DNA from: Stenotrophomonas africana
GTDB taxonomy: Bacteria > Pseudomonadota > Gammaproteobacteria > Xanthomonadales > Xanthomonadaceae
NCBI RefSeq assembly: GCF_013004645.1
Contig: NZ_JABEME010000001.1
Span: 186,001 to 250,000 of the forward strand
Direction: 5' to 3'
Length of the DNA stretch: 64,000 bases
A program made the position numbers and the translations under genes. Under the pieces are notes generated by a model, which did not search any database, had not been told where the DNA came from, and was given only the letters and a program-made list of their open reading frames with translations. Numbering within the stretch: the first letter of the stretch is position 1; every line of letters begins with the position of its first letter. Of the stretch, positions 9,201-17,672 are shown one piece after another.

Positions 9201-10453
9201 AGCGCCGCGGCCTGATCCTCATGGTGTGGCTGGCACTGTGCGTGCTGGCCATGGCCCTGCCGTTGGCCGCCTTCGCGCAGCCGGCGGCAGCCACGCCTGC
9301 ACCAACTGCACCCAGCGCCAGCACCGAGGTTCCTGCCCCGCGCATCGGCGTGGTGACCATGCAGCCGGGCACGGTGTTCTTCGAACGCTTCGGCCATGAC
9401 GCCATCGTGGTGCTTGATCCGGTCAGCGGCGAGGCAACTTCGTACAACTTCGGCTACTTCGACCCGTCCGAGGACGATTTCATCAGCCGCTTCGCACGCG
9501 GCGACATGATGTATTACCTGGTGGCGCTGCCGCTGCAGCAGGATCTGTCGTACTACGACGAGACCGGCCGCGGCGCCAGCGTGCAGTGGCTGGACCTGCG
9601 CCCCGACCAGGCACGTGCGCTGGCTGCAGATCTGGCCGAGCGGGCCAGGCCGGAAAACGCGCGCTACCACTACGACTACTACACCGCCAACTGCGCCACG
9701 ATGGTGCGCGACACCCTCGACAAAGCACTGGGTGGCGGCCTGCAGTCGCAGCTGGCCGGGCGCTCGCGTGGCAATACCTACCGCAGTGAATCGGTCCGCC
9801 TGGCGTCGCCGGCACCGTGGATGTGGCTGGGCTTCGATGTAGGCCTCGGACCGTTCGCCGACCAGCCGCTGTCGCGCTGGCAGGAAGCCTTCGTGCCGAT
9901 GCGCCTGGCCGATGCGCTGCGCCAGGCACGCAACAGCGACGGGCGTCCGCTGGTGCAGTCCGAACAGGAGCTGCTGCCGCACCGTATCGATCCGGAGCCG
10001 AAGGAGTTCGCACGCCGCTGGTGGCCGTGGCTGCTGTGCGGCCTGGTGATCGCCGCTGGCGTGCTGGCGCTGCGCAACCGCCCGCGCCTGCTGGCGGGGC
10101 TGGCACTGCCGTTCTGGCTGCTGTGCGCCCTGTTGGGTGGCGTGCTGGTGTTCCTGTGGGGCTTCAGCATCCACTACGCCGCCTGGGCCAACCGCAACCT
10201 GCTGCTGCTCTCGCCGCTGGCGGTGCTGCTGCTGCCGGGTGCGATCGCCCTGCTGCGCCGGCGCGTGCCGGGCCGCATGTTCAGGATCGTGCTGTGGCTG
10301 CTGGCGGTACAGGCAGTGGCCGCGCTGGTGCTGCACTGGCTGAGCCTGCAGGCACAGTACAACGTGCAGTGGATCGTGCTGCTGTTGCCGGTGCACGTGG
10401 CGCTGGCCTGGGTGCTCGGGCGCCGTCCTCACTTGTCCGAAACACAGCCCTGA
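9197..10453 (+). CDS. DUF4105 / Lnb N-terminal-domain membrane protein
   Basis: The gene encodes 418 residues. A signal-anchor (MKRRGLILMVWLALCVLAM) leads into a periplasmic DUF4105 domain (about 45-260). Candidate catalytic residues are the histidine in FERFGHDAIVV and the cysteine in YTANCATMVRDTLD, a Cys-His pair. Four to five transmembrane helices (about 275-410) follow. DUF4105 is the domain of Lnb, a lipoprotein N-acyl transacylase described in Bacteroidota and Bdellovibrio. The TTG start at 9197 overlaps the corC stop and supplies a basic signal-peptide head; ATG at 9224 would drop it. In enterics lnt follows ybeX, so an Lnb-like protein here is suggestive. Lipoprotein acylation is inference only. 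Confidence 0.78.
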   Translation: MKRRGLILMVWLALCVLAMALPLAAFAQPAAATPAPTAPSASTEVPAPRIGVVTMQPGTVFFERFGHDAIVVLDPVSGEATSYNFGYFDPSEDDFISRFARGDMMYYLVALPLQQDLSYYDETGRGASVQWLDLRPDQARALAADLAERARPENARYHYDYYTANCATMVRDTLDKALGGGLQSQLAGRSRGNTYRSESVRLASPAPWMWLGFDVGLGPFADQPLSRWQEAFVPMRLADALRQARNSDGRPLVQSEQELLPHRIDPEPKEFARRWWPWLLCGLVIAAGVLALRNRPRLLAGLALPFWLLCALLGGVLVFLWGFSIHYAAWANRNLLLLSPLAVLLLPGAIALLRRRVPGRMFRIVLWLLAVQAVAALVLHWLSLQAQYNVQWIVLLLPVHVALAWVLGRRPHLSETQP

Positions 10454-10459
10454 CGCACG

Positions 10460-11482
10460 ATGGCGGGCATGTCATTGCCCGCCTCCGCTTCCGCCCCTGC
10501 TTCGGCCAACCCCGCCTGCGTCATCAACTGCGTCCACTACGATGACGAAGGCAAACGCCACGACATCAGCCTGGACGCCATCAGCGATGTCATTGCCAGT
10601 GGCAATGGTTTCGTCTGGGTTGGCCTGTACGACCCCAACGACGATGTACTGCTGAAACTGCAGGAGGAATTCTGCCTGCACGACCTGGCCATCGAAGATG
10701 CGCGCAACGCGCACCAGCGGCCCAAGGTCGAGACCTACGGCAATTCGATGTTCGTGGTGGTGACCACCGCGCAGATGGTCGACGAGCGCATCCAGTACGG
10801 CGAAACCCATGCCTTCCTCGGCCCGCGCTTCCTGGTGACGGTGCGCCATGGCGCCTCGCTGTCCTACGCACCGGTGCGTGCGCGTGTCGAACGAGAGCCG
10901 CAGCTGCTGAAGATGGGCCCCTCGTACTGCCTGTACGCGGTGGCTGACTTCGTGGTCGACAACTACCTGCCGATCGTGCACCGCTTCCGCGACACCCTGG
11001 ACCTGCTGGAAAAGGACATCTTTGCGGACAACTACAAGCGCAGCACCGTGGTGCGGCTGTACGAACTCAAGCGCGAACTGAACAAGATGCGGATGGCGGT
11101 GGCGCCACTGCAGGATGTACTGGCGCAGCTGCGCCGCTACCAGGGCGAACTGATCCCCGACGAAGTGAAGCTGTACATCCGCGACGTGCACGACCATGCG
11201 GTACGCATCAGCGATGTGATCGACACCCTGCGCGAGATGCTGGGCACCGCACTGAGCGTCAACCTGTCGCTGGTGACGCTGGCGCAGGGCGAGACGGTCA
11301 AGCGCCTGGGTGCATGGGCGGCGCTACTGGCGGCGCCGACGCTGATCACCAGCTGGTACGGCATGAACTTCAGCCACATGCCGGAGTTGAACCAACCCTG
11401 GGCCTACCCGCTGATGATTGTTGGCGTGGGTGGCGTGTGCGTGGGCCTGTACCGGTTGTTCAAGCGCGCGAAGTGGTTGTAG
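10460..11482 (+). CDS. corA: CorA-family Mg2+/Co2+ transporter
   Basis: This is an inner-membrane divalent cation channel of the CorA family, 340 residues. A large soluble N-terminal alpha/beta funnel domain is followed by two C-terminal helices. The first helix ends with the family signature YGMNF (about residue 300), and the second carries the basic tail FKRAKWL. Starts at 10460 or 10469 are both possible. It follows the Lnb-like gene by 6 bp, so corC, the DUF4105 gene and corA look like one transcription unit of envelope and metal functions. The stop codon TAG is part of the GTAG head of a SMAG repeat. Confidence 0.94.
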   Translation: MAGMSLPASASAPASANPACVINCVHYDDEGKRHDISLDAISDVIASGNGFVWVGLYDPNDDVLLKLQEEFCLHDLAIEDARNAHQRPKVETYGNSMFVVVTTAQMVDERIQYGETHAFLGPRFLVTVRHGASLSYAPVRARVEREPQLLKMGPSYCLYAVADFVVDNYLPIVHRFRDTLDLLEKDIFADNYKRSTVVRLYELKRELNKMRMAVAPLQDVLAQLRRYQGELIPDEVKLYIRDVHDHAVRISDVIDTLREMLGTALSVNLSLVTLAQGETVKRLGAWAALLAAPTLITSWYGMNFSHMPELNQPWAYPLMIVGVGGVCVGLYRLFKRAKWL

Positions 11483-11598
11483 CGCGTATCGACCAACGGT
11501 CGATACCCACCACACCGGTATCGTGGCGCATGACCCGCATCTGGTAGCGCCGGCCGCTGGCCGGCAACCCGGTAATGCCGGCCAGCGGCCGGCACTAC
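11479..11598. repeat. SMAG stem-loops after corA
   Basis: The first unit has GTAG at 11479-11482, which supplies the corA stop, then a stem GTATCGACC-AAC-GGTCGATAC (11486-11506). A second unit has GTAG at 11544 and a GCCGGCC-GCT-GGCCGGC stem. An inverted partner ends in CTAC at 11595. Together they lie between convergent corA and the aldehyde dehydrogenase gene and could end transcription from both sides. Confidence 0.82.
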
Positions 11599-11607
11599 CG
11601 TTCGGGA

Positions 11608-12972
11608 TCAAGCCACGTAGACGGTCTTGATGTTCATGAACTCATGGATGCCATGGTCGGCCAGCTCCCGGCCGAAACCGGACTGCTTGCTGCCGCCGAA
11701 GGGCAGCCGCGCATCGCTCTTGACGATGGCGTTGACGAACGCGGCGCCGCATTCCATGCGCTGGGCGAAACGCTCACCGCGAACCGGGTCGCGCGTCCAC
11801 ACGCTGCCGCCCAGGCCGAAGCGGGTGTCGTTGGACACGCGCAGTGCCTCGGCCTCATCAGCAACCCGGATCACCGCAGCCACCGGGCCAAACAATTCCT
11901 CGTCATACGCCGGCATGCCCGGACCGACCTGATCGAGCACCGTGGCCGGATAGCCGGCATGCGTGCCCGCAATCGGCTCACCACCCACCAGCACCCGTGC
12001 GCCCTTGGCCACGCTGGCCTGCACCTGCTTGTGCAGTTCGTCGCGCAGGTCGGCACGGGCCATCGGCGCCAGCGTGGTACCGCGCTCGTCGGGATCACCG
12101 TACTGGCGCTCGGCCGCGGCTTCAACGAAGCGGCGGGTGAATTCATCGGCCACCGCATCGACCACGATGAAGCGCTTGGCCGCAATGCAGGTCTGCCCGC
12201 TGTTGTCGAAGCGCGACTTCACCGCCGCCGCCACGGTCTTGTCGAGATCGGCGTCATCGAGCACCACGAAGGCATCGCTGCCACCCAGCTCCATCACCGA
12301 CTTCTTCAGCTGGCTGCCGGCATTGGAGGCGATCGAGCGCCCTGCCCGCTCGCTGCCGGTCAGTGTCACCGCCTTCACCCGTGCGTCGCGCAGCACCTCG
12401 GCCGCCTGGTCGTTGTCGATGTGCAGCACGTCGAACACGCCATCAGGCAGGCCTCCGTCACGACACACCGCAAGGATCAGGTCAGCGCACTGCGGCACGT
12501 TGCTGGCGTGCTTGAGCAGGGCGACGTTGCCAGCCATGAACGCCGGGGCGAGGAAACGGAACACCTGCCAGATCGGGAAATTCCACGGCATCACCGCGAA
12601 CACGCAGCCGATCGGTTCATAGCGCACGTAACTGCGCTGGGCTTCGGTATCGATCAGCTGCGGCTTGAGATAGTCGGCCGCGTGGTCGGCGTAGTACTCG
12701 CAGGCGGCAGCGCACTTGTCGACCTCGGCCAGCGCCTCGGCCTTGAGCTTGCCCATCTCGTGCGTCATCGCCTGCTGCAGGTCGTCGCGACGCGTGCGCA
12801 GCTGCGCGGCGATCTGGCGAAGGACGGCGCCGCGATCCTGCAGCGAGCGATCGGCCCAGCCGGGGAAGGCATCGGCGGCGGCCTGCAGGCGCTGCTCGAT
12901 GTCAGCAGCGCCCATCAGTTCATGGCGGTAGGTCACCTGGCCGGTGGCCGGGTCGATGATCTCGACGGTCAT
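11608..12972 (-). CDS. NAD(P)-dependent succinate-semialdehyde dehydrogenase-like aldehyde dehydrogenase
   Basis: This is a 454-residue class ALDH enzyme, cytoplasmic. The catalytic glutamate is in MELGGSDAF (about residue 230) and the nucleophilic cysteine in NSGQTCIAAKR (about 264). The substrate-pocket segment PWNFPIWQVFR near 130 matches short succinate-semialdehyde dehydrogenases (GabD2/YneI type, about 455 residues) rather than the longer 480-500-residue types. The ATG at 12972 has a GGAGATC Shine-Dalgarno. It sits downstream of potIHG in the same direction, so oxidising succinate semialdehyde from putrescine/GABA to succinate is the most likely role. Confidence 0.85.
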   Translation of the reverse strand: MTVEIIDPATGQVTYRHELMGAADIEQRLQAAADAFPGWADRSLQDRGAVLRQIAAQLRTRRDDLQQAMTHEMGKLKAEALAEVDKCAAACEYYADHAADYLKPQLIDTEAQRSYVRYEPIGCVFAVMPWNFPIWQVFRFLAPAFMAGNVALLKHASNVPQCADLILAVCRDGGLPDGVFDVLHIDNDQAAEVLRDARVKAVTLTGSERAGRSIASNAGSQLKKSVMELGGSDAFVVLDDADLDKTVAAAVKSRFDNSGQTCIAAKRFIVVDAVADEFTRRFVEAAAERQYGDPDERGTTLAPMARADLRDELHKQVQASVAKGARVLVGGEPIAGTHAGYPATVLDQVGPGMPAYDEELFGPVAAVIRVADEAEALRVSNDTRFGLGGSVWTRDPVRGERFAQRMECGAAFVNAIVKSDARLPFGGSKQSGFGRELADHGIHEFMNIKTVYVA

Positions 12973-13055
12973 GGGGGATCTCCATCTGGAAGACCCCCAT
13001 TGTGCGCCGCTGTCCGTGAGCCGGGTGTTGCCGGCGCTGTCGACAGGCCGTGTAC

Positions 13056-13898
13056 TCAGCCGTTGTCCTGCCGCGCCAGCTGCAGGTCGCGCTGGCGCCG
13101 CTTCTCGGCGCGGGCGTTGATGTACCAGCCGATCACCGCAGCGATCGACACCGCCGACACCAGCAACGTGGCCAACGCGTTGATCTTCGGACTGATGCCC
13201 ATGCGCACCGAAGCGAACACCTTCATCGGCAGCGTGGTCGAGCCCGGCGTGGCGACGAAGCTGGCCACCACCACGTCATCCAGCGACAGAGTGAACGCCA
13301 GCAGCCAGCCCGCCACCAGCGCCGGCGCAATGATCGGCAGGGTGATGCGGCCGAACACGGTCAACCGACTGGCACCCAGATCCATCGCCGCTTCCTCCAG
13401 GGACAGGTCCATTTCCTGCAGGCGCGAAGACACCACCACGGTGACAAAGCACAGGGTGAAGGTGACGTGGGCGATCCAGATGGTGGCCAGGCCGCGCGCC
13501 GGGAACCCGGGAATCGCGCCCATCGAAGCCAGCAGCGCCATCAGCGAGAAGCCCAGGATCACATCCGGCATCACCAGCGGCGCGGTCACGAGCGCGCCGA
13601 ACAGCGGCTTACCGCGGAAGCGCTTGAAGCGGGTCATCACCATCGCCGCCAACGTGCCCAGCACGGTGGCCGTGCAGGCAGTCCAGAACGCCACCACCAG
13701 GCTGGTCCACATCGCATCCATCAGCGCGCGGTCGGCGAACAGGTCACTGTAGGCACGGGTGGAGAACCCGGCCCAGACCATCGCCAGCCGCGAGCTGTTG
13801 AACGAGTAGAACATCAGCAGCAGGATCGGCAGGTACAGGAAGGCGAAGCCGAGCAGCAGCACACCCAGCCCCAGGCCCTTTGCGCTACGCGGGCTCAT
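13056..13898 (-). CDS. potI: Putrescine ABC transporter permease PotI
   Basis: This is one of two inner-membrane channel subunits of a PotFGHI-type polyamine importer. It has 280 residues and about six transmembrane segments. The cytoplasmic EAA loop that docks on the ATPase is visible as EEAAMDLGASRLTVFGRITLP (first 20 residues given the same way by positions about 170-190). The ATG at 13898 overlaps the potH stop by 4 bp; the longer open frame upstream is only potH antisense to frame. It is the last transport gene of the potGHI unit, 83 bp before the aldehyde dehydrogenase gene. Confidence 0.93.
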   Translation of the reverse strand: MSPRSAKGLGLGVLLLGFAFLYLPILLLMFYSFNSSRLAMVWAGFSTRAYSDLFADRALMDAMWTSLVVAFWTACTATVLGTLAAMVMTRFKRFRGKPLFGALVTAPLVMPDVILGFSLMALLASMGAIPGFPARGLATIWIAHVTFTLCFVTVVVSSRLQEMDLSLEEAAMDLGASRLTVFGRITLPIIAPALVAGWLLAFTLSLDDVVVASFVATPGSTTLPMKVFASVRMGISPKINALATLLVSAVSIAAVIGWYINARAEKRRQRDLQLARQDNG

Positions 13899-14827
13899 GC
13901 TTGTTTCCCCTCCAGCAGGCGCTGCTGGGAACGGTTGAACAGCAGGATCGGCACCAGCAGCAACAGGATCATCGCCACCGCCATCGCCGAGGCGCCCGGC
14001 CAGTTGCGGTTGTTGAAGAACTCGTTCCACAGCTGGCGGCCCACCATCAGCGTTTCCGAGCCACCCAGCATTTCCGGGATCACGAATTCGCCGATCGCCG
14101 GAATCATCACCAGCATGCAGCCGGCGATGATGCCGGCCTTCGACAGCGGCAGGGTAATGCGCAGGAACGCCTGCCACGGCTTCGCACCAAGGTCGTAGGC
14201 GGCTTCCAGCAGCCGGTGGTCATGCTTGACCAGGTTGGCGTACAGCGGCAGCACCATGAACGGCAGGTAGCAGTAGACGATGCCGATGTAGGCCGCGGTG
14301 GGCGTGTCGATCAGCTGCAGCTTGGGCAGGCCCATCGACGTCATCAGCGTCTGCAGGCCGGTGAACTGCAGGAACTGGTCGAGCAGGCCGTTGCGGTCCA
14401 GGATCGCCTTCCACGCATACACGCGGATCAGGAACGAGGTCCACGACGGCAGCACCACCAGCATCATCGCCACGTTGCGCGCGGCCGGTGACAGGCGGGC
14501 GATGGCATAGGCCATCGGGTAGCCGATCAGCAGCGTGAAGAAGGTGGAGATGGCCGCGATCCTGATCGAGCTCAGGAACGCCTGCGCATAGATCGAATCG
14601 CGGAACAGCGCCAGGTAGTTTTCCAGGTTCAGCTTCAGCGAGAAGCCGCCGTCGGCGTACTGCAGCAGCCAGGTGTACGGCGGCGAGCCGACCCGGCTGA
14701 GCGAGAAGCTGATCATCAGCACGATCAGGAACGGCACCGCGAAGAACAGCAGCAGCCACAGATACGGAATGCCGATCACCGTGGCACGCAGCCCCGGCAG
14801 CCAGCGCTTCAGGCCGGCCGTGCTCAT
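13895..14827 (-). CDS. potH: Putrescine ABC transporter permease PotH
   Basis: This 310-residue integral membrane protein is the partner of PotI. It has about six hydrophobic helices, starting around residues 15-38. The EAA loop is in EAAYDLGAKPWQAFLRITLP near residue 210. The gene starts 4 bp inside the potG 3' end and its stop overlaps potI, so the three are translationally coupled. It is of the PotH/PotB branch of the polyamine transporter family; the PotF/PuuA context favours putrescine. Confidence 0.93.
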   Translation of the reverse strand: MSTAGLKRWLPGLRATVIGIPYLWLLLFFAVPFLIVLMISFSLSRVGSPPYTWLLQYADGGFSLKLNLENYLALFRDSIYAQAFLSSIRIAAISTFFTLLIGYPMAYAIARLSPAARNVAMMLVVLPSWTSFLIRVYAWKAILDRNGLLDQFLQFTGLQTLMTSMGLPKLQLIDTPTAAYIGIVYCYLPFMVLPLYANLVKHDHRLLEAAYDLGAKPWQAFLRITLPLSKAGIIAGCMLVMIPAIGEFVIPEMLGGSETLMVGRQLWNEFFNNRNWPGASAMAVAMILLLLVPILLFNRSQQRLLEGKQA

Positions 14828-15960
14828 GAGGTCAGCACCACGCCGTCGTTGTCACGCCAGTGCACCCACACCTCGTCGCCCCAGGTCAGGCCATCGCTGG
14901 CCCAGCGCTGCGAGTTGGCGAAGTTGGCCAGCACTTTGGCGCCGCTGGGCAGGCGCACGTGGTAGACCGAATGGCTGCCGAAGTAGGCGATGTCCTCGAT
15001 CACGCCCTGCGCCTTGTTGGTATGCCCTTCCGGCTCGTCCTTGCCGATCATCACCTTCTCGGGGCGCAGCGCGAACGCGACCGGCTGCCCTTCGTAACAG
15101 GTGATGCCATGGGCGATGTAGATCGGTGCCGGGAACAGCGGCGAGCGCACGGTCACGTATTCGGGCAGGTCCTCGTCGATCACCCCGTCAAACAGGTTGA
15201 CCGAACCGATGAACTCGGCGACGAAGCGGTTGGCCGGCTGCTCGTAGACCTCGTCCGGCTTGCCGACCTGCTGGATCCAGCCGGCATCCATCACCGCGAT
15301 GCGGGTGGCCATGGTCATCGCTTCTTCCTGGTCGTGGGTGACCATGACGCAGGTCACGCCCGACGATTCGATGATGCTGACCAGTTCCAGCTGCATCTGC
15401 GAGCGCAGCTTCTTGTCCAGCGCACCCATCGGTTCATCCAAAAGCAGCAGCTTCGGCCCCTTGGCCAGCGACCGCGCCAGCGCCACGCGCTGCTGCTGGC
15501 CGCCGGACAGCTGGTGCGGCTTGCGCTTGCCGAGGTGGCCCATCTGCACCAGGTCCAGCATTTCGCCGACGCGCTTGCTGATCGCGTCCTTGCCCAGTCC
15601 GTCCTGCTTCAGGCCGAAGGCAATGTTCTGCTCGACCGTCATGTGCGGGAACAGGGCGTAGGACTGGAACATCATGTTGACCGGCCGCTGGTACGGCGGC
15701 AGTGCGTCCAGGCGCTGGCCATCGAGGGTGATGCTGCCCTTGGTGGGCGTCTCGAAGCCGCCCAGGCAGCGCAGCAGGGTCGACTTGCCACTGCCGGAGC
15801 CACCGAGCAGGGCAAAGATCTCGCCCTTGCGCACGTCCAGGTTGACGTCGTCGACGGCGACGAAACCGTCGAATTCCTTGCGCAGGTCACGAATGGAGAG
15901 ATAGCCGGGCGCACCGGTCGTGTCGACGACGGCGGCTACCGGCTGGGCTTCAACGGGCAT
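14824..15960 (-). CDS. potG: Putrescine ABC transporter ATP-binding protein PotG
   Basis: This is the cytoplasmic ATPase of the polyamine importer, 378 residues. It has Walker A LLGGSGSGKST near residue 52, the signature [16 protein letters not shown] near 150, and Walker B LLLLDEPMGALD. A C-terminal TOBE regulatory domain follows (about 290-375). It is the first gene of the potGHI run. Its binding protein potF is not adjacent: a flavin monooxygenase gene on the opposite strand separates the two. Confidence 0.94.
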   Translation of the reverse strand: MPVEAQPVAAVVDTTGAPGYLSIRDLRKEFDGFVAVDDVNLDVRKGEIFALLGGSGSGKSTLLRCLGGFETPTKGSITLDGQRLDALPPYQRPVNMMFQSYALFPHMTVEQNIAFGLKQDGLGKDAISKRVGEMLDLVQMGHLGKRKPHQLSGGQQQRVALARSLAKGPKLLLLDEPMGALDKKLRSQMQLELVSIIESSGVTCVMVTHDQEEAMTMATRIAVMDAGWIQQVGKPDEVYEQPANRFVAEFIGSVNLFDGVIDEDLPEYVTVRSPLFPAPIYIAHGITCYEGQPVAFALRPEKVMIGKDEPEGHTNKAQGVIEDIAYFGSHSVYHVRLPSGAKVLANFANSQRWASDGLTWGDEVWVHWRDNDGVVLTS

Positions 15961-16233
15961 GGGGGCTCCGGGAGCGGGCGGTGGACAGCGGCCGCCATTC
16001 TAACGGCCGGGGGCCGCAGGGGATATGACGGGAGCAGGTGGAAGCGGCCGGAGGGGGGCCCCGGGGCCCCTAGGGGTGTCGGTTTTCCCCCGCCATGGTG
16101 GCCTGTGCGCTCGAAGGCCCCGGCTCCCCTGGACCATCCTGCGCCCGTCCCGGCCAGACACCACGGGCGACGGCCCGATCTGCAACGTTTTTCAGAACCG
16201 GATCTGTTGAAGGCCTGGGCCATTGCCCGCGCA

Positions 16234-17634
16234 ATGGCCCGGATCAAAGCCTTGCATGGACCCACACTGGTGATTTCTCCGGACAGCTCCTCCCCCTTCC
16301 CGCCCCGCCTGCCGGGCGCCCTGCCTGCAAGGCTGCCGCTGGTCATCATCGGCGCCGGCCAGGCCGGGTTGTCCCTCAGTGCGCTCCTGCAGGAGGCCGG
16401 CGTCGAGCATCGCGTGCTGGAGGCCGAAACCGTGGGCGCCAGCTGGCAGCGGCGCTGGGAGTCTTTCCAGACCAACACTGCCAACGCGACGATGGCCCTG
16501 CACGGTCATGCCTATGCCGGCGATGATCCGGAAGGCTTCATGGGGGCCCCGGAGGTGATCCGGCGGCTCCGCGACTATGCCGACGAGCGCGCGTTGCCGA
16601 TCAGCGAGGGGTGCGTGGTGCGCCAGGTCGCGCCTGAGTCCGGCGGCTATGCCATCGACAGCAGCCAGGGGCTGGTCCACGCCCGCGCGGTGGTGGTCGC
16701 CACCGGTGAATATCGCCGCGCGCGGATGCCCCGGGTGCCCTTCGCGCCCGCGTCAGGCCTCACCGTGCTGCACTCTGGGGACTACCGCAGTGCCCGCCAG
16801 CTGCCCGATGGCGCCGTGCTGGTCATCGGCGGTGGGCAGTCCGGCGCGCAGATCGCCCAGGATCTGCGCGACAGCGGTCGCAGCGTGTACTGGTCACTGG
16901 CCCAGCGTCATTCGCATACCCGCCGGCTGCGCGGCAAGGACTCGATGACCTGGTGGGACATGGCCGGGCGCATCCACCAGCATGTGAGTGAAGCGGCCGC
17001 CGTACTGGCCGGAGAACCGGATGCGCTGCGCAAGGCCCGCACCGCGGAGTTCCCGCTGATTTCCGGCAAAGGACGTGCTGGCCTGGGCAGCTCGATCAGC
17101 CTGCTGGCGATGCACCGCGCTGGCATCAGGTTGCTGGGCCGGTTGCAGGAATTCAGTGGAAACATCGCCCGCTTCGCCGATGTCCGTCCGCAGCTGCGCA
17201 CCGCGATCGAGGCGACACGGACCGAATATGCCTATCTCGATTCGCTGGCCAGCGCGTACTACGCAACGCGGCCCGAACCGCGCACCGACGATGCCCGCTA
17301 CATTCCCGAAGAGGTCTACCTGCACTGGGAGCCGGAACCGTCGCCGTGCGAGCTGGATCTGCAGGCCGCAGGCATCCGCTCGGTGGTGCTGGCCACCGGC
17401 TTCGTCGCCGAATGGCCGTGGCTGGACGTGCAGGGCGCGCTGGATGCACACGGTTATCCGCTCGGAGAGTTCGGCGTTTCACCGCAGCCAGGGTTGTTCT
17501 TCATCGGCATGCACAACCTGCAGCGGATGAGTTCATCGTTCCTGTGCAACGGCGGCCGCGATGCACGCGACCTGCTGCCGGCCATCCTGCAGCACCTGGG
17601 CCGAAGCGGGAGTACCGGCTCCGGCGCAGGGTAA
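16234..17634 (+). CDS. Flavin-containing NAD(P)/FAD-dependent monooxygenase
   Basis: This 466-residue cytoplasmic enzyme has two Rossmann folds: the FAD-binding VIIGAGQAGLS near residue 35 and the NADPH-binding VIGGGQSGAQ near 195. The ATG-type segment VVLATGF near 385 is typical of flavin monooxygenases and Baeyer-Villiger/CzcO-like enzymes. The frame stays open far upstream only because potG is on the other strand. ATG at 16234 is the first good start after the gap; GTG at 16270 would also keep the FAD motif. The substrate is unknown. It lies inside the pot region but on the opposite strand, between potG and potF, so a role in amine metabolism is possible but unproven. Confidence 0.8.
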   Translation: MARIKALHGPTLVISPDSSSPFPPRLPGALPARLPLVIIGAGQAGLSLSALLQEAGVEHRVLEAETVGASWQRRWESFQTNTANATMALHGHAYAGDDPEGFMGAPEVIRRLRDYADERALPISEGCVVRQVAPESGGYAIDSSQGLVHARAVVVATGEYRRARMPRVPFAPASGLTVLHSGDYRSARQLPDGAVLVIGGGQSGAQIAQDLRDSGRSVYWSLAQRHSHTRRLRGKDSMTWWDMAGRIHQHVSEAAAVLAGEPDALRKARTAEFPLISGKGRAGLGSSISLLAMHRAGIRLLGRLQEFSGNIARFADVRPQLRTAIEATRTEYAYLDSLASAYYATRPEPRTDDARYIPEEVYLHWEPEPSPCELDLQAAGIRSVVLATGFVAEWPWLDVQGALDAHGYPLGEFGVSPQPGLFFIGMHNLQRMSSSFLCNGGRDARDLLPAILQHLGRSGSTGSGAG

Positions 17635-17672
17635 GGGAGCCGCCGGGCAAGGCCCGACGGCGCCAGACCGGC

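Noticed and set aside
11575-13752. 725-codon plus-strand open frame
   Set aside because: It lies opposite the aldehyde dehydrogenase and potI genes, which have clear family motifs; the translation is His/Arg/Ala-rich shadow sequence.
16055-16076. Palindromic run GGGGCCCCGGGGCCCC near the monooxygenase gene
   Set aside because: It is a low-complexity GC palindrome; no tail, partner copy or regulatory fit could be shown.
14860-16233. Long open frame that would extend the monooxygenase by over 450 residues
   Set aside because: It is the complement of potG in a high-GC genome; it shows no domain sequence, and the FAD motif begins only after 16300.
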